Assembly: GCA_016715105.1 (NCBI GenBank)
Contig: JADKBO010000012.1
Span: 163,640-227,639 of the forward strand
Length of the DNA stretch: 64,000 nucleotides
Source of the DNA: Saprospiraceae bacterium
GTDB lineage: Bacteria > Bacteroidota > Bacteroidia > Chitinophagales > Saprospiraceae
Reading direction: 5' to 3'
Shown: positions 16,803 through 28,781 of the stretch, piece after piece
How positions within the stretch are numbered: the stretch's first letter is position 1
How the letters are laid out: each line of letters begins with the position of its first letter
Notes under the pieces: generated by a model
Databases searched by the model: none
Told to the model about the DNA's origin: nothing
What the model saw: only the letters and a program-made list of their open reading frames with translations
Translations under genes and position numbers: made by a program

Positions 16803-19800
16803 ATGCAAGTCAAATATAAACTTCTTATTCTAGCCATATGCATAAGTCTGTCATCCATTATCTCAGCTCAAGATGTATGTAATCCAACTATTGCTGTAGA
16901 TACAGGTGCCTATGAAGGTGTAGCGATTTTTAACTATGGCAGCAAATCAAAAATCAAAAATCAAAAATATCAATCCGCTCTTGCGGTTGGGCAAGTGTTC
17001 ATAGGCTATATGGATAATTCTAGCTTTAATTCCAATGTTGGTTTTTATGGTAGATATCTTTTACCACCTTTTGCTTTGCAAGTAAAAGCTACCCAAGGTG
17101 ACCTGCTGGACAGAATACAACTTTCATGGGAAATAGATGCACTAGGTCCATCACCCAATGAAGGCTTTAACATCTATAGAGATGGTATTTTCCTATCGAC
17201 TGTTGGTCCAAACATCAGAAACTACAATGATTTCAACGTTATCGCTGGTGTTGCATATACTTATTCAGTTAGAGGGCTTAATGCTTATGGTGAAGGTGCT
17301 GAGAGTTATGCACTGGGATTTCAAGTACCCAATGGTGTGGTAACGGGTTGGATCAGAACTCAAAGTGGCAGTCCTGTGCCCGATGCAATTGTGACATTGA
17401 TGCCTATGCAGGGTTTTTCTGCTAAGTTTGGTGGTCAAGATAAAGCAACTGCTGCTGTTGAAGGAGATAGTACATTTATACCAACAAATCATGATTGGTC
17501 CATGTCTTTTTGGATCAAAACTGACAGTGCAACTGCCAATGCTGGAGTGATCAGTGTGGGCGAAATTCTTTTGTACGTCAGAGCAAAAAACAGTGCTTCA
17601 GGAAATGAAGGCATTGAAGTTGCCAACTTGCCAAGTGGCCAGGCTTTTTTATCTGCGGAATTTGAAGACACCATTCAAAACTCCTGGAATCATGTCACTC
17701 TGACATTTGAGGACGCCACTGGATTGATGAAACTTTATATCAATGGCATGCTCATCAATCAAGCCCCTTTCAATGATAATCCTACACTTGGAGAAGGTAT
17801 CACTACGGAAACTTTTTTTAAGGTAGGTAATAACGGTAATTCCGGTGAATGGGCCGGCAAGCTTGATGAATTGAGAATTTATAATATTTTATTGGGAGAA
17901 CTGGATCTTCCAGAAATCATCCATGGAACCGCTTCTTCACAGACCAAGGGACTTACCTATTACTGGAAAATGGATGAAGAATTGGGAGATAAATCCTATG
18001 ACCTCAAAAACAGGATCAAACTTTTCTTTTGTGGAGCGACATTTGATGCAGATAGACCACCAGTAAGGACAGCAGGTAAAACCAATGAAGAAGGATATTA
18101 TCGGATTGAATCAGCCTCCTATGGCACGGGTACTACTTTTTTAGCAGAACCCTCAAAGAATTTTTATTTGCACAAATCTGTGAAATTCAACAGATCACAA
18201 AGCAGCCATATTTCAATTCCTGATTTTCCAATTCCTCGCAAATCTACGATAGAACTCTGGGTCAACAATGCTGGTTCAACGGGCATTCAAACCATTGTGA
18301 GCAAAAAATCTACAAGTAATGATTTTAAAGTTTTTCTGGAACCAGCTGGCATCAATCAAACGCTGAAAGTAACACTCAATGGAACCACACATGCCTTTGG
18401 TTTACTAGGCAATGGATTTCAGCATCTTGCCATCACTATTGACAGTACCACCAATGGTGTGCAAGTATTTAAAAATGGCATTTCGGTTGGTTCGCAGACC
18501 TTCAGTGGCAATTTAGGAAATCTTTCAAATGAAGATAACCCTTGGCTATTAGGCGCATATGATAATGGCTTGGGCCTTGTGGATTATTACAATGGTCTCA
18601 TTGATGAATTTGCCATCTACGACACCATAGTTTCACCTACATTGATCAACGATCATTATCTCAATACCCGAGATATGCAGGAAAAAGGATTGTATATTTA
18701 TTTCCCGATGGACGAAGGTGCAGGAGATGTCATCTCCAATGTTGGATCTTACTTTCTTTCCAACGGAACTTTGATCAACAGTGAATGGACGTCTTTTGCT
18801 GCGAATCAAATAGAAGAACCTCATATTTTCAGCCCTAAAACGAGACAGGTAACGCTCAACCCAAGTGTGACTTCCGTAGATCAAGTAGACTTCACAGACA
18901 GGTCAACCATCGCAGTTTCGGGCTTTGTGAGATATAAAGATACCGATTGTTTTGCACCCAATATTGAAATCCTAGTAAACAATAAACCATTCAGCCCAAG
19001 GATATTTACCGATTCTTTAGGCAAATTTTTAGTTGACTTTGACCCTGGTTTTACAGGAGAGTTAACACCTGTTTTTGAAGATCATACCTTTCTTCCTGCA
19101 AAATGGAAAGTCACCAACGTCAACACACCCATTGCAGGGCTATTGTTTACAGACCAAAAACAAAGAACACTCTCTGGACAAGTTGCCGGCAATAACATTT
19201 GCAAAAAATCAATCATTGAGTCCGACGAAACTGTCAGGGTAAAAGTTGCATCTGTCGATGGCTGTTTTGAACGATTGATCGAAATCGAAGAGCAGGACGG
19301 TAAATTTATCATTCCTAATCTTCCACCACTCCAAAAAATGACCGTGACCGTCACACACCCCAACCCCATTTATAAGAAAAAATTGGATGATCTTGGAGGT
19401 GCTACCGTTGATTTAACCACTAAAGATGATACTTTAGAATTTATAGTTTTTGTAGAACCACAAATTGAAATAGTAAGCGGTTTGGAGCCCTTCTCACCTA
19501 CTTGTCCTGAACTTATATTGGACCAGTATGAAAGGAAAGAACTTGGTATAAAATTAAAAGAACAATATGTGGAAACAAGTGAAGATGATGGCGTTTGTTA
19601 CATCGATACCGCCAAAATTCGCATCATCAATGGTTTTGCTGATGAAACCAAAGATACGACTTTGAGCAATGGATTTCTATTATACAAATATATTGTGGGA
19701 AGGCCAAACCCATCACCACCCTACCTCAAAACGCTGCAGATAATCAGCACTACTTTACAGGACAACACTGGGCAAATAACAGCGCAAGCTTTGGTGACAG

Positions 19801-22800
19801 GTATTTTTAATAAACTCCCAGCATTTACTACCCAATTACCAGAAACGCCTACAATGGTCTTACACGATCCTCCAGGTGATGGTAGTTATGCTTTTATAGA
19901 AAAAGGACAAAAAATATGTCAAACGGTGAGTATTAGCTCTGAATTTGAAGGCGGACAAAGTTTGAAAATTGCCTTTGACTTTGGAATCGAATCGGCTATA
20001 ACCGCATTTTTCGGAATTCCGGAACTTACGGTTGAAACTGAAATTGGACCTACTTTCACCTTAGAGACCAACATTAAAAAAGCATCTGAAAGTTCACTAG
20101 AATATTGTAATACATTAAATCAGAAACTTTCTACAAGTGATGAAGATTTGGTGGTTGGAGTTGCAGGTGGTGACGTATTCATGGGTGGAGGACTAAACAT
20201 CAACTTTAGTCTGGCCGATGTTGTATATTTTGACACCACAATTTGTACTGCTTTTGATACGGTAACCGCTGTTGTTCAGCCTGGAAAATATGGCACCACG
20301 TTTTTATATTCAGAATTTCAAATTAGGAATTCTGTAATTCCTAACCTCAGCAGACTGCTTGGTTTAGCTACTGACACAGCTGAAATAACTATATTTAATA
20401 ATTCTATTGCTCGTTGGAATAAAATTTTGAGCGATAATGATCTCAAAAAAGTTGAGAGCAAAGTACTAAAAAACATCAGTTTTGACGCTGGTGCCTCTTA
20501 TGAATATACTGAAACTATAGATTCCACCTCATCTGCAGGAAGCAGTAGTGGTGGAAGCATTAAAGCTGATCAAGAATTTAAAACTTCTGTTAAAGTACAA
20601 GGCATTGGACCATCCATAGAATCAAAATCTCTATTTCTGATGTAACTTCAAAATCCACAAGCAACTCCAATGCAAATGGAATCACCACTGGTTATGTCTT
20701 TAAAGATAATGATCCATTAGATGCCTTTTCGGTTGACGTATCCATTGATAGCGTTTACAAAACGCCAATTTTTAAAATAAAAGCAGGTCAAAGTAGTTGT
20801 CCTTGGGAACCGGGAACTGCCAATCGGGAACACCCCAATCTTCAAATAGCTGAAGGTTCTCAATTCACTCAGGTAGATGTACCAGCAAATAACCAGGCAG
20901 TCTTTCAGCTCAATCTTGGGAACCTCAGTGCTACCAACGAAGACTGGACTTATGGATTTACTTCCATTGCAGCCAATAATCCTCATGGGGCCATCATAAA
21001 GCTCAATGGACAACCACTCAATTATTCACAAAAATTCATTGTACCTTATGGTACCTCGCAATTGGTTACCCTGACAGTAGAAAAAGGTCCGACAGAATAT
21101 AAATATGATAGTTTGCTGGTAGCGATGTATTCAGAATGTGAATATGAAAGAAACCTTGCACTTTCTTTGCCTTTGCAAGGAGATGAAAAGTTCTTTTCTC
21201 CAGTTTACTTGAGTGCTTACTTTATTCGCCCTTGCAGTGAAGTGGTCATCAATTCACCGGAGCAAAATTGGGTAGTTTTTCCGAATGCTTTGAGTGGCGA
21301 TACCATACCAATTACTGTTTCTGGATACAATCAAGACCCCAATTTCAAATTGATCCGGATGCAATATAGACGAAGTAATGGTGACGGCAGTTGGATCAAT
21401 ATACCGGGGGTTTCTGAAAAATACAATCCGCATTGGTCAGGCAGAGATAGTATACCATTTGCATATGACACACTAGATAAGCGAAATTATGACATTTTTG
21501 ATTTTAATACTGCTAGCTTCCTAGATGGCGAATATGAAATAAGAGCATTGACAGAATGTTCGGGTGATGCTTTTGATAAACCTGGATATTCTCAAATCAT
21601 CAAAGGAAAAATTGACCGTCAAGCACCGGAACTTGTAGGTTTACCACAACCTTCAGACGGGGTTTTCCATGTTGGAGACGAAATATCATTTACATTTAAT
21701 CAAGAAATAAATTGCAAAAGACTGATTCCGGGAGATATAACGCAACCCAACAACGTAGCTTTATATAATTCAGAAACTGGGGGTTTCATACATGCGGCAG
21801 TAACTTGTGTTGACAATAAAATTGTGATCGATCCAATTTTTGAAAATAAGATTTACGAAAACAAAATCATGAGGGCCGAACTCCATAATATCCAAGATTT
21901 GACGGGCAATATTTTGGTTGGGGAACAATGGGAATTCTACGTAGACAGAAATGAATTGGCGTGGCTTACAGACAGCATTGAAGTGGTTAAATTTGTAGAT
22001 GAAACCAAAACAATTTCTGCAAAAATTCACAATCGCGGCGGTTATCCAGTGCCTTTCTCCATCATCAATGTACCAGAATGGTTACACGTATTCCCAAATA
22101 AAGGAACCCTTGTAGCAAATGAAATTGAAGAAATCCAATTTACTGTAAAAAATGATTTGGATTTGGGTGAAATTGCAAATAATATCATCTTGCGGACAGA
22201 AACTGGCGTCAATCCATTTTTCATGGGCGGTGATGAGCCATTGAATGTCAAGGCAAGAAACCTTTGCAGACCAGAAACATGGGTGCTCAATCACGACGGA
22301 TTCAACACTGCGGATTATAGTTTCTCTATGAATTTCGTAGTGCAATTGGATATTGAAGGTGTGATGTCAGTGGATGAAAATGACATTGTTGGAGCCTACG
22401 TAGATGGCCAACTCCGAGGTATTGCAAAAATAGAATACCAGCCAACGCTCAATAAATATCTTGCTTTCCTCACTGTGTACAGCGATAGCTTAGCCAATGA
22501 GCAGATCAAATTCCAGATTTGGGACGCATCTGATTGTAAGTTGTATGCCTATGCGGTGGAGACATTTCCGTTTTTGCCAGATGACATAAAAGGAACTGTT
22601 TCAAATTGCATTGTGCTTCATACCAACACAACACTGTTGCGAAAAATATTTATTCACGAGGGTTGGAACTGGATATCTATGAACCTCAATTTGCAACCCA
22701 ATAACATCAATGCGGGTCTAGCATCATTGAGTAGTCCTACAGGTGCATTAATCAAAAATCAAACCGTGTTTAGTGGTTATTCAGATACCACCTCCTCTTG

Positions 22801-23875
22801 GTTGGGAACACTTACTGCTTTAGTTCCTACGAGTTTGTACCAATACCATTCACTTTCAAAAGATTCTATTTCTGTAGTTGGCCTTTATGTAGACCCTACA
22901 GCAACGCATATGCCAGTGGATACTGGATGGAACTGGATTGGATACCTGCCTACACAAGCGTTATCGGTTGATGATGCATTGACAACTATTCCTGCAACTA
23001 CTGGTGACATCATCAAAAGTCAATTGCAATTTGCACAGTTCCTAAGCGGCGTGGGCTGGATAGGTAATCTCAAATCTTTGAATGCTCCAAATGGATACTT
23101 GTTGAAGTTACAAAATGCAGCTACTCTGACCTATCCTGATCCACTTGACTTTAGAGGTAGAAATGAAACTTCCAAAAGGAATTTGATTGAAACCAATCTT
23201 ACTGGTTTGACAGATGTAGTAAGTACCTCTCCAGAAAACATGCCTTTTGCCAAATGGGAAGTAGACCCCAAAAAGTTTGAGCATAATATGAATGTCATCG
23301 CCGTTGTTGTGGAAAACAATGGCACTAAAAACAGGCTCCAAGATGGAGACGAGGTCGCGGCATTTGTAAATGGCGAAGTAAGAGGCAGTGGCAAAGCACT
23401 CCACATCCCAGCTCTGAATGCTTACATGATATTCATGACTGTTTATTCCAATGTGGATGGCGAAAAATTGTCCTTCAAATATTTTGATGCTTCTTTGAAT
23501 ATGGAAATGGATGTCGTTGAACAAATGGACTTTAAAATCAACAGCATCGTTGGCAAAGTGGATCGACCTCAAGAATTACACTTGAATGAAACTACCTCAT
23601 CAAAGGATTTTGACGCAGATAGGAACATAGAATTATATCCAAACCCATTCACCAATCAGCTTCAAATTCATTACACTGCAGCCAAATCCGAGGATATATT
23701 ATTGTCTATAAAAGATGTCCACGGCAAAACAGTTGACAACAGGTATTTGAAAGCTAAATCGGGATTGAATAATTATGACTGGCAACCAGTAAGAACATTG
23801 ACTGGAGGAGTTTATTTCATTTCAATTGCAAGCAAGGATGGTACATATAGTCAAAAGGTATTGTATTTAAAATAG
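16803..23875 (+). CDS. Giant T9SS-secreted LamG/Fn3 surface protein with one frameshift
   Basis: A signal peptide (MQVKYKLLILAICISLSSIISAQD) opens a protein of about 2360 residues. In order it has: a fibronectin III-like domain (about 90-180), a LamG/concanavalin domain (about 220-380), a second LamG domain (about 450-620), carboxypeptidase-like regulatory segments, a Big-like region, two modules with DGDEVAAFVNGEVRGSG-type cores, two GWNWI modules, and a T9SS sorting domain from IELYPNPFTNQ to KVLYLK. The frame breaks at the A-run 20624-20627; one extra A restores reading straight through to 21062 onward. The part between (20645-21061) is open and clearly the same protein, so I treat this as one gene. 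The likely role is adhesion or glycan binding at the cell surface. Confidence 0.75.
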
Positions 23876-23968
23876 AAACAAACTACTGATTTTGAATATG
23901 ATGACTTTTATATTACCAGGAATACAGCAACTATAATGATATCAATAAATATCGCATCAACTTATAAC

Positions 23969-26107
23969 ATGGAGCGCTCGATTTTTCGAGCCTTCATGTT
24001 ATTTGTTGCCTTTACAGTAGTATTGTCTTCGAATGTTTATTCGCAAAATCCAAATTGGACAGCACCGATTGGATCAAATTTTCAATTTTCAGCGAATGTC
24101 ATTGCCGTTGTGCATTTATCAGATGTTAGGTCTAATAATGCTGAAGATGTTATAGCTGTATTTGACAATGAATCTATAAGAGGCAAAGGAAGTGCAGTTG
24201 CATTGGGTAATGGCCAAGTATTACATTTCCTTACTGTCTATTCCAATCAAGCATCAGATACTTTTGCGCTAAAGGTCTATCATAAAGGAACAGACCAAGT
24301 TTACGAAGTGCTGCAGCCATTTATTTTTCTATCACAAAATATTGTTGGAAGAGTGGATAATCCTGCGGTCATCAATATTTATCCCGATAATACCGCCCCT
24401 TTTTATTTACGCCCTGTATTACCTCAAACACAGTTGCAAGGATTTGCTTTTGATACGATTGAAATGCTCAATTATCTTGTGAATCCCAATAACTTAGCCA
24501 TAGAATGGTCATTCAATCCCAATACAAATTTGAATGTCGTATTTATTGGTAGCAAATTGCATGTGATGGGCGTGAACGGATTTACAGGTCAAACTGGCTT
24601 AACTGTTAGGGTTTCGCAACCTAGTTTTTTCAATCGCGAAAAAAGGTATTTGGATACTGATAGATCTGGCCATATTCCGCCAGCAGAAACGACTATTTTA
24701 TTTAATGTGACGCCCGTTTATGATGCACCACTTTGGCAACCTACAATACCAAGTCAGGGCATCATCACGGGATCACAGTTTGATTCAATCCCTTTACACG
24801 ACTTTGAGAATCAATTTGATGGACCAGCCATCCTGTACGATTATGTGCCGGTAATCGAGGAAACCATTCCAAATGAAGCAATTCCAAATTGGCAGGTCAC
24901 TCAGAGTTTTGGTACAACCATGACTGTAATCGGCCAGCTGGAGTATACGTCAAAATATCAATTCCATCACGAAGATGATGTCCTTGCCGCCTTTGTCGGA
25001 AATGAAATAAGAGGAATAGCTACCAGAAATGTGGAAAATGGTTTGTTTTATCTTTCCATTGGCGGATCACCAACCTTAAATGATACCATTGATTTGAAAT
25101 TATACAGTGGAGCAATGAAAAGGGTGCTGGACTTAGACAGTGCGTTGGTATTCAAACCATTTGAGAGAATTGGTACAGCTCAATTGCCAAAAATATTTGA
25201 ATTCGCTCCGATTGTGCCAAATGTACCCACATCAACTGTTAACAATGGCATTTACACCATGCCTGTAAATATCATAAAACCAATGTTTATAGGGTCAGTA
25301 AGTTTTAATTTTATTGCTCTTGATCCTGCATACCCTCAATTCTTGAAAGACGAAACAATTGCTACTTTTTGTATTGCCGCTGATTCAGCAGGCTTATCCA
25401 TTTATTACCAAGATGCAGATGGTGACGGACTAGGCAATCCACTTGTCAGCATTTATAATTGTAAACAACCTGCAGGATATGTAACCAATGATGATGATTG
25501 TGATGATAATCCTTCCGGTACTTCGACTATTTCAATCAATGTTTTGGAAAATTCTGGTATAGCCAATGACGGGGTAATTTGTGAGGCTGCCATGGTAACT
25601 TTGAGTGTGAATCAATCTGCAGTTTCATACCAGTGGAGCTCAGGTCAAACGACTCAAAGTATTGAAGTTAACCCAACTGAAACAACCATTTACACAGTCA
25701 GTGTTACCTATCTTTCTGGATGCACCGACGTGATTTCAGATACCATTGGATTAGAAGGAAAAGTGGTGAAAAATAGCGCTAACGATGGTTTCAATTCATT
25801 GCGAAGTGTGCTGGGTTGTATCAATGAAAATGATACCATCACTTACGATCTTCCAGTGACACAAAGTACATTGCTCACAGATGCACTAAATATCAATAAA
25901 AATGTCACGATCTTGGGTACAATACCAATAAGACCTCATATATTTATCAATTTTAATACAACGCTGAATGGTATAATTATAGGAGCCAATAAAAAACTCA
26001 TTATCAATAATGTTGACATAGGAGCAATTGGGCATTCCAACCAAGCGACATTGTCAGGTTCAGGCACATTAGAAATATACGGTATTACAAATATTACAAG
26101 CCCTTAA
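23969..26107 (+). CDS. Secreted multi-module protein with Ig-like and Ca-binding motif regions
   Basis: I choose the ATG at 23969 because MERSIFRAFMLFVAFTVVLSSNVYSQ is a clean signal peptide; an ATG 33 bases upstream is possible. The protein has two copies of the module found in the preceding gene (cores NAEDVIAVFDNESIRGKG and HEDDVLAAFVGNEIRGIA). It then has a cadherin-like repeat region, a YYQDADGDGLGNPLVS ... DDDCDDN putative metal-binding motif, and an Ig-like segment (YQWSSGQTTQSIEVNPTETTIYTV). No T9SS sorting tail is seen at the end (ITNITSP), so its export route is unclear. It follows the giant LamG gene on the same strand and probably works with it at the surface. Confidence 0.75.
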   Translation: MERSIFRAFMLFVAFTVVLSSNVYSQNPNWTAPIGSNFQFSANVIAVVHLSDVRSNNAEDVIAVFDNESIRGKGSAVALGNGQVLHFLTVYSNQASDTFALKVYHKGTDQVYEVLQPFIFLSQNIVGRVDNPAVINIYPDNTAPFYLRPVLPQTQLQGFAFDTIEMLNYLVNPNNLAIEWSFNPNTNLNVVFIGSKLHVMGVNGFTGQTGLTVRVSQPSFFNREKRYLDTDRSGHIPPAETTILFNVTPVYDAPLWQPTIPSQGIITGSQFDSIPLHDFENQFDGPAILYDYVPVIEETIPNEAIPNWQVTQSFGTTMTVIGQLEYTSKYQFHHEDDVLAAFVGNEIRGIATRNVENGLFYLSIGGSPTLNDTIDLKLYSGAMKRVLDLDSALVFKPFERIGTAQLPKIFEFAPIVPNVPTSTVNNGIYTMPVNIIKPMFIGSVSFNFIALDPAYPQFLKDETIATFCIAADSAGLSIYYQDADGDGLGNPLVSIYNCKQPAGYVTNDDDCDDNPSGTSTISINVLENSGIANDGVICEAAMVTLSVNQSAVSYQWSSGQTTQSIEVNPTETTIYTVSVTYLSGCTDVISDTIGLEGKVVKNSANDGFNSLRSVLGCINENDTITYDLPVTQSTLLTDALNINKNVTILGTIPIRPHIFINFNTTLNGIIIGANKKLIINNVDIGAIGHSNQATLSGSGTLEIYGITNITSP

Positions 26108-26126
26108 GTTTAAACTTGATAAACTT

Positions 26127-27989
26127 ATGATTGTAAAGCAATTATTGACCAAAACGAACTGCATTTTGCAAACCAACATAAAGATATTTATCCTGCTATT
26201 ACCATTACTTTTTGGAATGGTTAATGGAAATGCACAAGCTCACCTCATCAAAGGAGAATCAATATACGATTTACCTCCTTTGGAACCACCGGGCATAAAA
26301 TCTCAACCAGATAGATCAACATCAGGTGTTCCAACATCAAGATCTGTCATGATGGGACCCATTTTATATGATCAAAGTGAATTGATCAATTTCGCAGGAC
26401 AAGGAGCAATGGGAGCCGATGTCAGCGCTACAACAGGACAACTATTTGGTGTTTTTAATGACATCAATTCAAACTTAATATTGGCAGATGAATTCACGGT
26501 ACCACCTGGAGAATTATGGATCGTAGATTCCATCATCGTTTTTCATTATCAAACTGGAAGCACGCTTTCCTCTCCTATAAATGATATTCGATTGCAAGTA
26601 CGGCAAGGAAGTGTGCCAGGTAGTGGATCCGTCGTTTTTGGCGACCTTTCTACCAACAGATTAGCAAATTCTTATTTTTCTGGCATCTATAGGACTCGGC
26701 CAATTGATTTGGTCAATGTGGAGCGACCAATCATGCGATCTAGGGTAAATACCAATGTTTTATCTTTATCAAGTGGCACTTATGTAGTTGAATATTTAGC
26801 TGGAGGAACACTAGCGAGCGGCCCTTCGAGTCCATTGAGGACAACTTCTACTACTCATATTCCTACAGGCAATGCTTTTCAATTCAACATGACTTGGAAT
26901 AATATTTTTGAATTGGATGCAAATGGCAATGACCCACAACCCAAAGGCACTGTCTTTATGGTTTATGGTGTAAATTGTACACCGCCCGATGCTACATTTA
27001 CCGCTAGTGCCTCTACTTGTACAGGAAACGTAGAAAATAATAACGGGACCATTGCCATTACCACACAAAGTAATGTTACACATTTTGGAATTAGCTCGCC
27101 AGGTGCTATGAGTTACAACGGCCCAACAACCATAGGCGCAGCCACTGTCATTCCTGTTAATGGAACAAACGTTGTTACTGGAGTCCAACATGCTGGATCA
27201 AGTTACATCATCCGTTTGTTCAATGGCTTGGATGGATGTTTTACAGATGTCAACGTGAATGTTCCGTCTGGTCCTGTATGTCCAATGACCAGTACTTTTG
27301 ATCTGGCTTTGACAAAAACCATTGCAAACATTTCAAATCCGGCGGTAATTGGCGATATGGTGACCTACAATATAACCATAATAAATGAGGGTACTTTGGA
27401 TGCATCGAATGTCATCATCAGTGATTTTATTCCAACAGGATTAAGCTTAGCCGATCCAAACTGGACAGCTGTAGGTAATACGGCAACTTTGAATAGTCCG
27501 ATAGCGCTGATTCCTGCAATGTCACAAACCACCTTAAACATCAGTTTTGTAATCAATAATATGGCTTCGGGTTTGATTACCAATACTGCTGAAATTATCC
27601 AGGCCTCTGGAGGTACAGATGACGATTCTACCCCAGGCAATGGCACGGCTGCCACAAATGAAGATGACTTTGGCTCTGCAGCATTCACCGTTTGCATTCT
27701 ACCAACTTTGATCGTGAAAAATGACACCGTTTGCAGAGGCAGTGATGTTGATCTCGGCACTTTGGTTGTTTCAAACAATGGAGATGATTTGGATTACTAT
27801 TTGTCAAATGCAGATGCATTGAGCAATACCAATGCAATTCCCACACCGTCTGTAGTTGTAAATTCAGCGACCAATTATTTCATCAAGAGTTCGTTTGCTC
27901 CGGTCTTGGCCAACTGTGGAAATATTCAAAAAGTAACTGTATTCCTTAAATCTGCAAACTGTGTTGGCATTTCTGTATCAGGTCCATAA
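26127..27989 (+). CDS. Secreted DUF11-containing protein
   Basis: A 620-residue protein with a signal-like hydrophobic segment (IFILLLPLLFGMVNGNAQA) after a 27-residue leader. The middle is beta-rich without a firm family. Residues about 395-515 are a DUF11 domain: DLALTKTIANISNPAVIGD, TYNITIINEGTLDASNVIIS, and the DDDSTPGNG signature. The end (CVGISVSGP) has no sorting domain, though proteins of this type are often longer. It is 19 bases after the preceding gene's stop, so the two are probably co-transcribed. Function is likely structural or adhesive. Confidence 0.75.
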   Translation: MIVKQLLTKTNCILQTNIKIFILLLPLLFGMVNGNAQAHLIKGESIYDLPPLEPPGIKSQPDRSTSGVPTSRSVMMGPILYDQSELINFAGQGAMGADVSATTGQLFGVFNDINSNLILADEFTVPPGELWIVDSIIVFHYQTGSTLSSPINDIRLQVRQGSVPGSGSVVFGDLSTNRLANSYFSGIYRTRPIDLVNVERPIMRSRVNTNVLSLSSGTYVVEYLAGGTLASGPSSPLRTTSTTHIPTGNAFQFNMTWNNIFELDANGNDPQPKGTVFMVYGVNCTPPDATFTASASTCTGNVENNNGTIAITTQSNVTHFGISSPGAMSYNGPTTIGAATVIPVNGTNVVTGVQHAGSSYIIRLFNGLDGCFTDVNVNVPSGPVCPMTSTFDLALTKTIANISNPAVIGDMVTYNITIINEGTLDASNVIISDFIPTGLSLADPNWTAVGNTATLNSPIALIPAMSQTTLNISFVINNMASGLITNTAEIIQASGGTDDDSTPGNGTAATNEDDFGSAAFTVCILPTLIVKNDTVCRGSDVDLGTLVVSNNGDDLDYYLSNADALSNTNAIPTPSVVVNSATNYFIKSSFAPVLANCGNIQKVTVFLKSANCVGISVSGP

Positions 27990-28033
27990 GTTTCTAATTT
28001 AAAACAACTAAGATTTAGTACTCTTTTGAATGG

Positions 28034-28057
28034 TTTGAATCAAATGAACGATTCAAA
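28034..28057. promoter_or_regulatory. Inverted repeat TTTGAATC-N8-GATTCAAA
   Basis: A perfect 8-bp inverted repeat, 45 bases after the DUF11 gene and 88 bases before the Crp/Fnr ATG. It could be an operator for the regulator or a weak transcript-end hairpin; no U-run follows. Confidence 0.4.
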
Positions 28058-28144
28058 TGAAAATTTTAGGAATTTTGCCTAGCAGTCATTTTTAATACTA
28101 ATTTCGTGTAAAGCATACGGGTAATCTAAGCGGTGCAAAAACAT

Positions 28145-28708
28145 ATGGAAGAACTTTTCCTCTATTTTGGTCAATTTTATAAAATCACAGATCTTGATGA
28201 GCAAGAAATTGATAAAATTTCTAAAATCATTTTAATTGGAAAGAATGAGCTACTCCAACCTATTGGACACACTTGTAAGACCATCTATTTTTTAAAATCT
28301 GGAATTGCGCGTATATATTATTACAAGGATGGCAATGACATTACCGAAAGTTTTGCTTTTGAAAATAATTTAATTGCTAGAGTCGAAAGTTTATTTACCG
28401 GAAGACCCTCACAAAAAGCTATACAAATCATTGAAGATGCTGAAATAATTGCAATCAATGCAACCCAACTTTTCAAATTATATGATTCCAATCGAAATAT
28501 TGAAAGACTTTTTAGACTAATATTTGAAAAAGCTTATGTCGATACTGTAAATAGAATAGAAAGTATTCAGTTTCATACTGCAGAAGAAAGGTACAATCAC
28601 CTTTTACACGAAACAGACTATTTGCAAAAAATTCCTTTAAAACACATTGCTTCCTTCCTGGGAATCACACAGGTTTCATTAAGCAGAATAAGAGCTTCCT
28701 TGAAATAA
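28145..28708 (+). CDS. Crp/Fnr-family transcriptional regulator
   Basis: A 187-residue regulator counted from the ATG at 28145; a GTG four codons upstream is less likely. The cyclic-nucleotide-binding fold is seen in LLQPIGHTCKTIYFLKSGIARIYYYKDGND. A winged helix follows at the end with the recognition region IASFLGITQVSLSRIRASL. No Fe-S cysteine set of FNR type is present, so oxygen sensing by that route is unlikely. The downstream rhodanese-persulfide dioxygenase and MFS genes begin 73 bases later on the same strand, which makes them the probable targets. Confidence 0.88.
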   Translation: MEELFLYFGQFYKITDLDEQEIDKISKIILIGKNELLQPIGHTCKTIYFLKSGIARIYYYKDGNDITESFAFENNLIARVESLFTGRPSQKAIQIIEDAEIIAINATQLFKLYDSNRNIERLFRLIFEKAYVDTVNRIESIQFHTAEERYNHLLHETDYLQKIPLKHIASFLGITQVSLSRIRASLK

Positions 28709-28781
28709 TTATTTATCATATGTTAAAGGATTCCCCATTTCACAGCGCCACCTTTGCGTTATAATTTTAATAAATAAAGTA

